Below are positions 8,349 to 16,739 of a stretch of DNA of 27,382 nucleotides, one piece after another. The stretch is from a virus: positions 1 to 27,382 of IMG/VR virus record IMGVR_UViG_3300021962_000522, one strand, 5' to 3'. The notes under the pieces are model-generated. The model worked only from the letters and a program-made list of their open reading frames with translations. It had not been told where the DNA came from and made no database searches. The translations under genes were made by a program, and so were the position numbers. Position 1 is the first letter of the stretch; each line of letters opens with the position of its first letter.

Positions 8349-10784
8349 TTACGATCCACATCCCTCACACTCAAATGGTGAATCTGTGGGTCTTTCACTC
8401 GTCATAACCAATTCTGGTGTATTTTCGCTGATAATGGTATTATTTGTTGGTGTTACATATGTCACACTTTGTTGTACTGGTTGTTCCGCTGGTTTAGCTG
8501 TTGATGTATCGATACCAAGACCTTTTAATGCGTCTACCGCAGATCTTGTTCTTAAATAATACATACCAGTTTTTAATCCCATTTTCCAACCATATAAATG
8601 TGCTGCTAATAATTTTGGTTTTGTTGCATTGTCAATAAATAAGTTTAAAGACTGTGATTGATCAATAAACACACTTCTATTCGCTGACATTGTCAAAATT
8701 CTTTTTTGCGACATCTCCCAAACAGTTTTATAAACCTCCTTTACTTCCACCGGAATTTCTGGAATGTTTTGAACTGACCCATTTTCCATAATCAATTTCT
8801 TCTTAATATCATCATTCCATAAATTCAATTTAAGAAGTTGATTTACCAGGTGTTTATTGATTACAATAAACTCACCACCCAATGTTCGACGAGAATATAA
8901 ATTAGTTGTAAATGGTTCAAATGCTTCGTTATTACCTAAAATTTGTGCAGTAGATGCTGTGGGCATTGGGGCAACCAATAAAGAGTTTCTAACACCATTG
9001 TTAACAACCTCTTTTCTTAATTTTTTCCAATCCCATCTACCTGACAAATCTTTATCTGTTTTACCCCACATCTCAAATTGGAACACACCTTTTTCAATTG
9101 GTGATCCAACAATAGATTCATATGGGCCATATTGTTTTGCTAAATCATTTGATGATGTCATCGCAGCAAAATAAATTGTTTCAAAAATATCTGTCTGCAA
9201 CTTATCCGCTTCATCGCTTTCAAATGGTAAATTTAACATACAGAATACATCAGCTAAACCTTGCACACCTAAACCAATTGGTCTGTGTTTAAAGTTTGAA
9301 TTTTTGGTTTCCTCTGTTGGATAGAAATTTAAATTAATAACATTATTTAAATTCTTAACCACTTGATATGTGTAATCATATAATAATTCATGATTAAACT
9401 CACCATCAATAATATATTTTGGTAAAGCAATAGATGCTAAATTACATACCGCTTGTTCTGTTGGAGAACTATACTCAATAATCTCAGTACATAAATTTGA
9501 GGATTTAATTGTTCCAAGATTTTTTTGGTTTGACTTATAGTTCGCAGCATCTTTATATAACATGTACGGAGTTCCAGTTTCAATTTGTGCTGTTAAAATA
9601 GCATCCATTAATTTTCTAGCTTTAACAACCTTTCTTGCTTTACCTTCTTGCTCGTATTGAGTATATAGTTCTGTGAAATTTTTTTGTGTTGGTGTATCAT
9701 ATACATCAGATAACCCTGGAGCTTCATCAGGAGAAAATAATGACCAATCACCATCTTCTTCTACACGTTGCATAAATAAGTCAGGTGTCCACATTGCTAA
9801 GAATAAATCTCTAGCACGCATTTCTTCTTTACCATGATTTTTTCTTAAATCAATAAATTCAAAAACATCCGCATGCCAAGGTTCTAAGTAAATAGCAAAT
9901 GACCCTTTACGTTTTCCACCTTGATTAATCCAACGAGCAACCTCATTATATGTTTTCATCATAGGTAATAAACCATCAGATTCACCACCTGTGCCTTTAA
10001 TGTAAGCACCTTTAGCACGAACATCATGTACATGAAGACCGATACCTCCAGCCCATTTAGAAATCTTTGCTACATCTTTGATTGTATCAAATAGTCCATC
10101 AATATCGTCTCCTTTGTTTCCAATTAAGAAACAAGATGACATCTGTGGTCTACGTGTACCAGCATTAAATAATGTTGGTGTAGCATGTGTATAAAAATGT
10201 TGTGATAAATCATCATAGATTCTTAATGCCATTTTAATATCGCCACCACAAATACCGACAGCAACTCTCATATACATGTACTGAGGTCTTTCTACAACAC
10301 GATTAGCAATCTTTAATAAGTAAGAACGCTCTAGTGTTTTAAAACCAAAATATTCAAAATCAAAATCACGATCTAAAACAATTGCACCATCAATAATTTC
10401 TTTGTTTTCCATAACAAACTCATAAACATCATCAGCAATTAGTGATGATTCTTTACCTGTTCTTGGCTCAACAAACGAATGCAATTCTTTTATTGCTTGT
10501 GAAAACTTTTTAGGTGTTGTTTTGTGTAAATTAGTTACCGCTAACCTACCCGCTAATTTTGCGTAGTCCGGGTGTGTTGTTGTCATGGAAGCCGCAGTTT
10601 CTGCAGCTAATACATCCAATTCTGATGTTGATATACCATCATAAATTCCTTGAGTAACTTTTAGTGTAATAAACGTTGGGTCAATATATTCAGTATTAAG
10701 ATCATCACATAGAGCACTAATTCTTCTAGTGATCTTGTCATATCTCATTTCTTCTAATTCACCATTTCTCTTTTTTACTTTCAT
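8349..10784 (-). CDS. nrdA: Ribonucleoside-diphosphate reductase, large (alpha) subunit, class Ia
   Basis: This subunit reduces NDPs to dNDPs with NrdB, supplying dNTPs for phage replication. It is 811 residues long. An N-terminal ATP-cone (MKVKKRNGELEEMRYDKITR, through about residue 90) suggests allosteric control of activity. Active-site residues are all visible: Cys218 in MSSC, then Asn430, Cys432 and Glu434 in SSNLCTEI, and Cys447 in AVCNLASIALP. The radical-transfer tyrosines Tyr742 and Tyr743 are in GMYYLRTR, and the C-terminal shuttle pair Cys806/Cys809 is in FECEGCGS. Motif wording and numbering are closer to the eukaryotic/Bacteroidota type than to E. coli NrdA. The start follows 20 bases after the nrdB stop. 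Nothing appears broken. It is the last gene of the replication block and is followed by a terminator. Confidence 0.97.
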   Translation of the reverse strand: MKVKKRNGELEEMRYDKITRRISALCDDLNTEYIDPTFITLKVTQGIYDGISTSELDVLAAETAASMTTTHPDYAKLAGRLAVTNLHKTTPKKFSQAIKELHSFVEPRTGKESSLIADDVYEFVMENKEIIDGAIVLDRDFDFEYFGFKTLERSYLLKIANRVVERPQYMYMRVAVGICGGDIKMALRIYDDLSQHFYTHATPTLFNAGTRRPQMSSCFLIGNKGDDIDGLFDTIKDVAKISKWAGGIGLHVHDVRAKGAYIKGTGGESDGLLPMMKTYNEVARWINQGGKRKGSFAIYLEPWHADVFEFIDLRKNHGKEEMRARDLFLAMWTPDLFMQRVEEDGDWSLFSPDEAPGLSDVYDTPTQKNFTELYTQYEQEGKARKVVKARKLMDAILTAQIETGTPYMLYKDAANYKSNQKNLGTIKSSNLCTEIIEYSSPTEQAVCNLASIALPKYIIDGEFNHELLYDYTYQVVKNLNNVINLNFYPTEETKNSNFKHRPIGLGVQGLADVFCMLNLPFESDEADKLQTDIFETIYFAAMTSSNDLAKQYGPYESIVGSPIEKGVFQFEMWGKTDKDLSGRWDWKKLRKEVVNNGVRNSLLVAPMPTASTAQILGNNEAFEPFTTNLYSRRTLGGEFIVINKHLVNQLLKLNLWNDDIKKKLIMENGSVQNIPEIPVEVKEVYKTVWEMSQKRILTMSANRSVFIDQSQSLNLFIDNATKPKLLAAHLYGWKMGLKTGMYYLRTRSAVDALKGLGIDTSTAKPAEQPVQQSVTYVTPTNNTIISENTPELVMTSERPTDSPFECEGCGS

Positions 10785-10804
10785 TTCATTAAATCTTTTT
10801 AAAA

Positions 10805-11776
10805 TTAAAAATCAACTTCACCAAATGCTGAATTTAAATCTTCGGCACCATTATTAACACCTGCTTTTTGGTATTCAGCAACTCTCTTTTCAAAGAAATT
10901 AGTTTTACCTTGTAATGCGATATTTTGCATAAAATCAAATGGGTTTTCTACATTATAAACTTTAGAACAACCTAACGCAACTAACAATCTATCTGTAACA
11001 AACTCTAAGTATTGTGACATTAAATCAGAGTTCATACCAATTAAGCGAACTGGTAATGCATCAAGAATAAATTCTTTTTCAATTTCTAGAGCGCCACAGA
11101 TAATTTCTTTAATTCTTTTTTCGGATATTTTATTTTCAATATGATTGTTAAATAAATGACAAGCATAATCACAGTGCATACCCTCATCACGAGAAATTAA
11201 TTCATTTGAGAATGTTAAACCAGGCATCAACCCTCTTTTCTTTAACCAGAAAATAGAACAGAATGATCCAGAGAAGAAAATACCTTCAACCGCAGCAAAT
11301 GCAACTAATCTTTCAACAAAAGATTCTGAATTAATCCATTTAATCGCCCATTCGGCTTTTTTCTTAATGGCTGGAATTGTCTCAATAGCATTAAATAATT
11401 TATTTTGTTCTTCTTTATCTTTAATATACGAATCAATTAATAAAGAATACGTTTCACTATGAATGTTTTCCATCATCATCTGGAAAGAGTAGAAAAATTT
11501 AGCTTCAGTATATTGAACTTCGTTAACAAAATTCATTGCTAAGTTTTCATTTACAATACCATCTGATGCAGCAAAAAATGCCAACACGTGTTTAACAAAA
11601 TGCTGCTCGTCTGCATTAAGTTTATTTTCCCAATCATATACATCTTGTCCTAAATCAATCTCTTCAGCTGTCCAAAAACACGCTTCTTGCTGTTTAAATA
11701 ATTTCCATAAATCACTGTGCTCTATTGGAAAAAGCACGAAACGTCCTGGGTTGTCTTGTAAAATCTTTTCTGTCAT
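10805..11776 (-). CDS. nrdB: Ribonucleoside-diphosphate reductase, small (beta) subunit, class Ia
   Basis: NrdB houses the diiron-tyrosyl radical that starts catalysis in NrdA. It is 323 residues, a normal length for the compact form. All metal ligands are visible: Asp72 in [10 protein letters not shown], Glu103 and His106 in MENIHSETY, Glu164 in AAVEGIFF, Glu198 and His201 in [11 protein letters not shown]. The radical Tyr110 is present in HSETYSLLI, so this is the tyrosyl-radical type, not a Tyr-less variant. The C-terminal tail (EVDF) is of the kind that docks into the large subunit. [17 protein letters not shown] closely resembles the eukaryotic R2 wording. It lies 19 bases after the helicase gene and 20 bases before nrdA, in one operon. 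Confidence 0.97.
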   Translation of the reverse strand: MTEKILQDNPGRFVLFPIEHSDLWKLFKQQEACFWTAEEIDLGQDVYDWENKLNADEQHFVKHVLAFFAASDGIVNENLAMNFVNEVQYTEAKFFYSFQMMMENIHSETYSLLIDSYIKDKEEQNKLFNAIETIPAIKKKAEWAIKWINSESFVERLVAFAAVEGIFFSGSFCSIFWLKKRGLMPGLTFSNELISRDEGMHCDYACHLFNNHIENKISEKRIKEIICGALEIEKEFILDALPVRLIGMNSDLMSQYLEFVTDRLLVALGCSKVYNVENPFDFMQNIALQGKTNFFEKRVAEYQKAGVNNGAEDLNSAFGEVDF

Positions 11777-11795
11777 CTTCTTTTTTGTTTTTTTA

Positions 11796-13184
11796 TTATT
11801 GAATTAGGTTTTTTTCTTGTGCTGCTTTGTAAAGCTCACGAGTTCTGTTTTTTCTTTCTTCCTCTTTCTCTTCCTTGTGTCCAAGCAGAGTATTTTGCGT
11901 TTCAGTATCAATATATAGATACTTGTTGTCAAAGGTACAGTTTTGGAATACTACACCATCTTGACCGATACGAGACTTAAGTAATGTTAATGTACCTAAG
12001 TTGTGTTCTTTTTGCTCTAATGTTTTACCAATAGAAATCACTACGTGACCAATTTGTGCTTTCTTAATTGATCCGCCCATTTGATCTGTTGTAACAACTT
12101 CAGAAGCAATAGATGCTCTGTTACCTTGTGTTGCCGTCCAAACCGCAATATCAAATTCAGATGTCATAGCTTCTAATTGTCTCATAATTGCACCATCGCC
12201 CTTCCACTCTTCATTATAGTTATTTCTATCGGCAGTAACGCAATCAATATAATCCAAAGTTACTAAATCTATTTTAAAACCATCAGCAATCATCTTCCTA
12301 ATTTTTGTTTTTATTTCAGACATTGTAACAGAATCACTAGGAAACTTTAAAAGTTTTAATTGGCCCTTTGATCTATTTTGTGCTTCGGTAACCGCTTCCT
12401 CAACTTGTTCTGCGTTTTCTGGCTGTTCGTCCGGAGCAATTTTGGACCAAATCGTATAATGTTTTCTTTTAATATTATTAACATTATCTTCAAAAAAGAT
12501 TTGCAAAACATTATAACCATTATTAAAAGCCTCATTTGAAAACTTGGTTAATAATGTGGTTTTACCAGTACCTGTCGGCGCTAATACCACACCGAGTTCA
12601 CTTCTACCAAGACCACCATTAAGAAGATTATCTATACCCAAAATTCCGGTTGGAATTGGTAAACGAGAATCAGCTTTTAATGCATCTTTGATGTTTTCAA
12701 ATACGTTTTGAATATCATTTGTATCCTGGCCAACTTGTAACGCTTTTTGAATTATCTCCTCAATTTTGTGATAATTTTCAAAATCGCCGTTACTGCTAAT
12801 AACATCAACTTCTTTTAGTGCTTTTTTAAGTACTTGTTGCTTACAAAAATTCATTGCCTGAGCTTTTGTTTGCTCCTCAGTATTATCTTGAGGTAAGTTC
12901 TTGATGTTATCAACACTATCTAAGAATAGTCTAGTTTGAGTTTCATTAACACCTTTTAAGTCTCCGAGAATCTTTTCGTTCAAACCATTATATGAGGGAA
13001 TACTATTGTATTTTTCATAATATTCTTTGATATTCTCCATTATAAATCTAAAAGCGTTATTGTCAAAATAATTACTTTCAATTACGTCTACAATGGTATA
13101 TCCAAATTTCTTATCCTCTATAATAGTTTTTAAAAGTCTTTCTTGAAATGTGATGCCTATATGGCCGAAATTTTTCTCGTTCAT
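11796..13184 (-). CDS. Replicative DNA helicase, DnaB/T4 gp41-like
   Basis: This is a 462-residue protein with an N-terminal helical domain (about 1-170, [20 protein letters not shown]) and a RecA-like motor domain. Walker A is [10 protein letters not shown] with Lys208, after the typical [18 protein letters not shown]. Walker B is [10 protein letters not shown] with Asp311. Further motor motifs follow: [10 protein letters not shown], then [20 protein letters not shown], and [10 protein letters not shown], which matches the DnaB KNRxGxxG region. The protein would unwind the fork as a hexamer; its primase and loader are not in the window. Its C-terminus is strongly charged ([20 protein letters not shown]). 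The ATG has an AAATAAATAAATTAA-type leader and no Shine-Dalgarno. Confidence 0.93.
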   Translation of the reverse strand: MNEKNFGHIGITFQERLLKTIIEDKKFGYTIVDVIESNYFDNNAFRFIMENIKEYYEKYNSIPSYNGLNEKILGDLKGVNETQTRLFLDSVDNIKNLPQDNTEEQTKAQAMNFCKQQVLKKALKEVDVISSNGDFENYHKIEEIIQKALQVGQDTNDIQNVFENIKDALKADSRLPIPTGILGIDNLLNGGLGRSELGVVLAPTGTGKTTLLTKFSNEAFNNGYNVLQIFFEDNVNNIKRKHYTIWSKIAPDEQPENAEQVEEAVTEAQNRSKGQLKLLKFPSDSVTMSEIKTKIRKMIADGFKIDLVTLDYIDCVTADRNNYNEEWKGDGAIMRQLEAMTSEFDIAVWTATQGNRASIASEVVTTDQMGGSIKKAQIGHVVISIGKTLEQKEHNLGTLTLLKSRIGQDGVVFQNCTFDNKYLYIDTETQNTLLGHKEEKEEERKNRTRELYKAAQEKNLIQ

Positions 13185-13217
13185 GTTATTAATTTATTTA
13201 TTTGTTTGTTTTTTCTA

Positions 13218-13661
13218 TTACCACTCGTACTGAAGATAAAACGTCTCAGGCTCTCTCAATGACAAAATTTCAGTTAAGTTATTAAGAATTCTCCTAAGCT
13301 TTGGTCTAATATCAACTGAATATCTAACTTTTGGATGATAATAGTGTGCAGGGAATATTCTTTCAATAAATACGTCGTCACCCTGTTTGATTTGCAATAA
13401 AAAATATTGTTCTTCAGACTCTTTAGGATCTTCCACAAAGTCGTTATTCATAAAAAAATTTTGATTTTCGACAAGATAATCAGAACTTTTTAGTTTCAAA
13501 TCTTCCGAAATTTCTTCAGAAATATTTTTCACTTCATAGTGTAATTCCATAGATTTTCGGCATCTAGGATTATAATCCCTAACGTTAAAAAATCTTTGGC
13601 AGATGATGTTTCCGTCTAAAGTCAAAAGGAATTCGAATTTGTTTTGCTCTTGAATGTTCAT
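13218..13661 (-). CDS. Unknown protein with an internal duplication (147 aa)
   Basis: I do not recognise this gene. Two similar halves are visible. Residues 10-55 (EFLLTLDGNIICQRFF then NVRDYNPRCRKSMEL) and residues 86-133 (YFLLQIKQGDDVFIERIF then PAHYYHPKVRYSVDI) share the pattern FLL...G..I..R.F....Y.P..R.S. Each half is followed by an amphipathic helix (ISEEISEDL and RILNNLTEIL). The halves are joined by an acidic linker. No signal peptide or membrane segment is seen. It sits between the 5'-3' exonuclease gene (five bases upstream) and the helicase gene (33 bases downstream), so a role in replication, for example as an accessory or loader factor, is a fair guess from position only. Confidence 0.75.
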   Translation of the reverse strand: MNIQEQNKFEFLLTLDGNIICQRFFNVRDYNPRCRKSMELHYEVKNISEEISEDLKLKSSDYLVENQNFFMNNDFVEDPKESEEQYFLLQIKQGDDVFIERIFPAHYYHPKVRYSVDIRPKLRRILNNLTEILSLREPETFYLQYEW

Positions 13662-13666
13662 TTTAG

Positions 13667-14683
13667 TTAAATTTTAAATTTTATTATTTTTTTTTTATTT
13701 TTTTCAATGCTGGTTAATTTTAAGTAAGGTTTTAAAAAATTAAGCCAAGCATCATTATGTTTTGGTAAAACAGTAAACATACCATCTTCCATCATCATTT
13801 TCATACAATTCTTATAAGACCTACCCTCGGTGTCTAGATTATCATTAACTAGAGCTAAAATGTCGTTTTTAGCTTCTTCGGTTAATATTGGCTCATCTAG
13901 GTTAACAATCTTATTATTCACATAAAAGAATTCCTCACCCAAAACACCTAATTTGGTAACGCCCGTTAAAAAGTTTTGTATTAATTTATTTTCTTTGTCC
14001 TGCTCAAAAATATCATCACCCATTTTTCTAACTTCTTCAAGTGTTAAAGGTTTTGTTTGAATATCAGGAAAAAGGTGTAACAATTTTTTTATTCCAAGAT
14101 TTCTAATACCGGAAATATTGTCAGATGGATCACCAACCAATATTTTTACCAATTTAACATTCTCAATAAGAATTGTTTCTTTGTCATATTCAATATTGCT
14201 GTTTGGCTCATATAACTTATGATGAGACGGGTTATATAAAGAAACATCTTTACTGACTAGTTGAGCTAGATCTCGATCTGATGAATAAATGATTTTTTTC
14301 TCTTTAGGAGAGTTGTGAGAGTAGTAAGCAATACAATCATCTGCTTCACAATTAGCGAACTCACCCTGGCGAACATATAGTTCTTCAAGATAACGCTTAA
14401 TTCTATTTCTTTGATAATTGTAAGAGTTTTGACCTTCTTCTGTTAATCTACTGGATCTACGATTTTCTTTGTATTGAAAGTAGATTTTTTTACGTTCTTG
14501 AGACGAATTTTCTCCGTCCCAAAAAACGCAAATTTTATCCAAATGATATGTTTCGAATGTCTTTCTTAATGTATTCAGAAAGTGATAAATTCCGCCGATG
14601 TGTTCACCTTTATAAAAAAAGTTTTTGCATCCGTAAAATCCAATCGTTAATAAATTGTCCCCATCGACTAATAGAACGGACAT
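13667..14683 (-). CDS. 5'-3' exonuclease / RNase H, FEN1-like (T4 Rnh type)
   Basis: The protein would remove RNA primers and 5' flaps during lagging-strand synthesis. It has 338 residues, near T4 RNase H (305). The metal-binding acidic residues of the PIN/FEN fold are present in order: Asp7 and Asp9 in LLVDGDN, Asp56 in VFWDGENS, Glu113, Asp115 and Asp116 in CEADDCIAYY, Asp136 and Asp138 in YSSDRDLAQLV, Asp185 and Asp188 in VGDPSDNISGI. A helix-hairpin-helix-like DNA-binding stretch follows (GIRNLGIKKLLHLF). The C-terminus is very Lys-rich (EKNKKKIIKFKI). It lies 27 bases after the uvsX stop. A polymerase domain is absent, so it is a free-standing nuclease and not a PolI fragment. Confidence 0.92.
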   Translation of the reverse strand: MSVLLVDGDNLLTIGFYGCKNFFYKGEHIGGIYHFLNTLRKTFETYHLDKICVFWDGENSSQERKKIYFQYKENRRSSRLTEEGQNSYNYQRNRIKRYLEELYVRQGEFANCEADDCIAYYSHNSPKEKKIIYSSDRDLAQLVSKDVSLYNPSHHKLYEPNSNIEYDKETILIENVKLVKILVGDPSDNISGIRNLGIKKLLHLFPDIQTKPLTLEEVRKMGDDIFEQDKENKLIQNFLTGVTKLGVLGEEFFYVNNKIVNLDEPILTEEAKNDILALVNDNLDTEGRSYKNCMKMMMEDGMFTVLPKHNDAWLNFLKPYLKLTSIEKNKKKIIKFKI

Positions 14684-14691
14684 TTAATTTT

Positions 14692-14699
14692 TATTTATA
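14692..14699 (-). promoter_or_regulatory. TATAAATA sequence upstream of the 5'-3' exonuclease gene
   Basis: On the gene strand the short gap between uvsX and the exonuclease gene carries TATAAATA, identical to the T4 late-promoter core. It ends only nine bases before the ATG and precedes a replication gene, which is usually not late. I list it because of the exact match, with low confidence in a promoter role. Confidence 0.2.
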
Positions 14700-14710
14700 G
14701 TTAAACAATA

Positions 14711-15742
14711 CTAACCCATTTCTTCTTCTTTGGTATCGGCATCCGCAAAATCTGTTTCTGTAAACTCAATTTCACCGTCACCAAAACCACTCAACACCTG
14801 ATTCCAATAATCAGAATATTGTTTTTTGTATTCATCTAACGCTTCTTTAGTGTCGTGAATATATCCTTGTGGAACCGCAATAATTTTTCCATCTCTATAT
14901 GCTAAACCATTTACGTGATTTTTCAAAATAGAAATTTTAGTTCTAATTGCATATGTTACTTTTCTTCCACCTTTAACAGCATCAATGTGATTGATACCGG
15001 CCTTTTTCTGATTACCAAATAAGAAAACAATTGATGATGCTAACCATACGGCTTCTCCTCCTTTTGCTTTAATTTCTGGTTGTCCAAATGGATTATCCGG
15101 AAGTTCAACCCAAGGTTGGTTTACAACAATCATTGTAATATATAACGGATTGTCTTTAGATGGATAATCTTCTTTCTTTGATTTAGAAATTCTTGAATGT
15201 AATCCCATACCGATTTTATCAGCTAAAGCAGAAGCATTATGTTGCTTGCCACCTTTACCTTCAAAAGTCATTTTACATGGAACAGATCCAACAGAATCCC
15301 AGCAAATCAATAAGCTTCTGTTTAATTTACCTGACGCTTGAGCATCAATTAATTTGTTAACAAAATCAGTAATCTCTTCAATATAGTCAAAGCCATCATT
15401 GAAAATAAAATTACCATGCCATTCTCCATCTTCATCTTGTTCTGCTTGTAAACCCAATTGAACCGCGTGTTCCCAATTCCATTTCTTTTCTGTAATAATG
15501 AAAACAGGTAAATCACCTTTCTTTTGTGCATCTACTGCAGCCAAAATCATTGCAGTAGTTTTAGATGAGTTAGAATGTCCTAAAAACATATTAATCCCAC
15601 CCATAACCGGACCAGGCATACCACAAGCATCTAAAAATGCTTGACCACAATAGTAGTAATTAGTGTCTTTATATTTTGTTTTTGTCGAAAACTCTTTTAA
15701 AATATCGTCTTCGCTAAATTGTTTTTTCTTAATACCAGCCAT
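14711..15742 (-). CDS. uvsX: Recombination/repair protein, UvsX/RecA-like
   Basis: A 343-residue RecA-fold recombinase that would form filaments on ssDNA for recombination-dependent replication; T4 UvsX is 391 residues. Walker A is GHSNSSKTT (55-63). Its penultimate glycine is replaced by serine, comparable to the T4 UvsX form GPSKSFKS. Walker B is LLICWDSVGS with Asp149. The catalytic-glutamate region is FIITEKKWNWEHA. MIVVNQPWVELPDNPFGQPE and KAKGGEAVWLASSIVF correspond to the loop 2 region, with GG-AVxxASS as in UvsX. The C-terminus is acidic (ETDFADADTKEEEMG), as in RecA/UvsX proteins, and could modulate DNA binding. It is separated from the gp32-like gene by 49 bases containing a perfect hairpin. 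Confidence 0.93.
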   Translation of the reverse strand: MAGIKKKQFSEDDILKEFSTKTKYKDTNYYYCGQAFLDACGMPGPVMGGINMFLGHSNSSKTTAMILAAVDAQKKGDLPVFIITEKKWNWEHAVQLGLQAEQDEDGEWHGNFIFNDGFDYIEEITDFVNKLIDAQASGKLNRSLLICWDSVGSVPCKMTFEGKGGKQHNASALADKIGMGLHSRISKSKKEDYPSKDNPLYITMIVVNQPWVELPDNPFGQPEIKAKGGEAVWLASSIVFLFGNQKKAGINHIDAVKGGRKVTYAIRTKISILKNHVNGLAYRDGKIIAVPQGYIHDTKEALDEYKKQYSDYWNQVLSGFGDGEIEFTETDFADADTKEEEMG

Positions 15743-15759
15743 AAACTTGATTTTAAAGT

Positions 15760-15781
15760 GGGTGGTAAATTAATACCACCC
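15760..15781 (-). promoter_or_regulatory. Perfect inverted repeat in the gp32-like/uvsX gap
   Basis: GGGTGGTA (15760-15767) and TACCACCC (15774-15781) form a perfect 8-bp stem with a 6-nt A/T loop. It starts 10 bases after the stop of the ssDNA-binding gene and ends 17 bases before the uvsX ATG. On the gene strand it is followed by ACTTTAAAATC, too poor in T for a strong terminator. It could attenuate transcription, stabilise the 3' end of the abundant ssDNA-binding mRNA, or act as a protein-binding operator. Confidence 0.6.
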
Positions 15782-15791
15782 TTTAATTTTA

Positions 15792-16643
15792 TTAGAACGG
15801 CAAATCTTCGTCTGCCTCTTCATCTACTTGTGGATCAACAACTGGAGCAGATGGTGTACCACCTAAATCAGCTGAAGCTTCTTCACCATACACCCATTTC
15901 TTGGTGTCAGCGTTCCATTTAGGAACATAACCCAATGCTACGCCTTCCAAATACTCAACTGGTTTTTTAGCATAAACATCTTCCCATGTTGTAGTATCAT
16001 TTAACCAAGCATTTTTCTGTGCTTCGTCCGCACTCAATGGTGCAACATCGTCAGGGAAAATTGCGGTAATTGTTGTGTACTCACCACCATTTGGTTTCTT
16101 CGAAAGGTTCATTGAAATCATCAAATCACGGCCTGCGTCCGCATTTGTGATATCCCCCTTTAGTTTCCATAAAGCAATGATCTTATCAAGAACACCGTCT
16201 CTTTTTCCACTGTGTTTGAAACGCCAGAACTTAATTCCATCTTGTTCGTTTTCACGATCGATAACTTTAACAACATAGAATTTTCTTGGCTTGTAACCAT
16301 AAGAAAGAGTTCTATCTGCTTCATTACCAGTCATTTGAAGTGCTTTATACACATCATTTAATGGTGATTTAACACCTCCGATAGTACCATTTTGGCTCGG
16401 ATCATATAATTTTACCCATTTACCGTCAACCTGAACCTCGTGAAAATAAACTTCAACGAATGGGGTACCGCCGTCTTTAGGGGGAATAATTCTGATTCTT
16501 TTTTCTCCTGACTGACTACCTTTAGGTAAAATTGGTGCAAAATACTTTTTTAAACGCTCTTCGTCGCTAACTCTAGGTTTAGAATTACCGGCCTGACTGT
16601 TTTTCTCGTACTGCGCCAGTACAAAATCTGTTACATTAGACAT
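15792..16643 (-). CDS. Single-stranded DNA-binding protein, T4 gp32-like
   Basis: The protein would coat ssDNA at the fork and hand it to UvsX and the helicase. It is 283 residues (T4 gp32 is 301). The core matches gp32 in layout: EKRIRIIPPKDGGTPFVEVY, then HEVQVDGKWVKLYDP, then RKFYVVKVIDRENEQDGIKF with FWRFKHSGK, which parallels gp32's KxxYxxNxxVVxDxxxxENEGKVFxYRFGKK region. No cysteine occurs anywhere, so the zinc-binding module of T4 gp32 is missing. The C-terminus (PQVDEEADEDLPF) is acidic and ends in the D-D/L-P-F form of bacterial SSB tails, which recruit partner proteins. It is first in the replication block, directly after a terminator, with an A/T-rich unstructured leader of the type bound by gp32 in T4 autoregulation (the last point is inference). 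Confidence 0.9.
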   Translation of the reverse strand: MSNVTDFVLAQYEKNSQAGNSKPRVSDEERLKKYFAPILPKGSQSGEKRIRIIPPKDGGTPFVEVYFHEVQVDGKWVKLYDPSQNGTIGGVKSPLNDVYKALQMTGNEADRTLSYGYKPRKFYVVKVIDRENEQDGIKFWRFKHSGKRDGVLDKIIALWKLKGDITNADAGRDLMISMNLSKKPNGGEYTTITAIFPDDVAPLSADEAQKNAWLNDTTTWEDVYAKKPVEYLEGVALGYVPKWNADTKKWVYGEEASADLGGTPSAPVVDPQVDEEADEDLPF

Positions 16644-16683
16644 AATAATTGTTTTTAAGTTTTTAAATTACTTCTCTATCTAA

Positions 16684-16691
16684 TATAAATA
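16684..16691 (-). promoter_or_regulatory. TATTTATA box upstream of the gp32-like gene
   Basis: The octamer TATTTATA on the gene strand follows the T-run of the tail-block terminator and precedes the gp32-like ATG by 40 bases. The position between a terminator and a new block fits a promoter element; overlap with the terminator tail leaves room for coincidence. The remaining leader (16644-16683) is A/T-rich and looks unstructured. Confidence 0.3.
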
Positions 16692-16717
16692 AAAAAACCC
16701 AGATCGCAAAATCTGGG
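16691..16717 (-). terminator. Intrinsic terminator between the tail and replication blocks
   Basis: On the minus strand CCCAGAT (16717-16711) pairs with ATCTGGG (16704-16698) around a 6-nt loop and is followed by seven T (16697-16691). It lies 23 bases after the stop of the 124-residue gene, the expected place to end transcripts of the first tail block. A looser T-run on the other side could make it weakly bidirectional, but no genes point that way. Confidence 0.9.
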
Positions 16718-16739
16718 CTTAAAATTTTTTCTTTTTTTT

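Noticed and set aside
8857-9174. Plus-strand ORF of 105 codons
   Set aside because: Antisense to nrdA, whose active-site motifs prove the coding frame; no independent support.
13186-13217. Repeated AAAT units before the helicase gene as a possible operator or iteron
   Set aside because: Simple AT-rich sequence of the kind found before most genes here; no spacing or symmetry to support an origin or operator.
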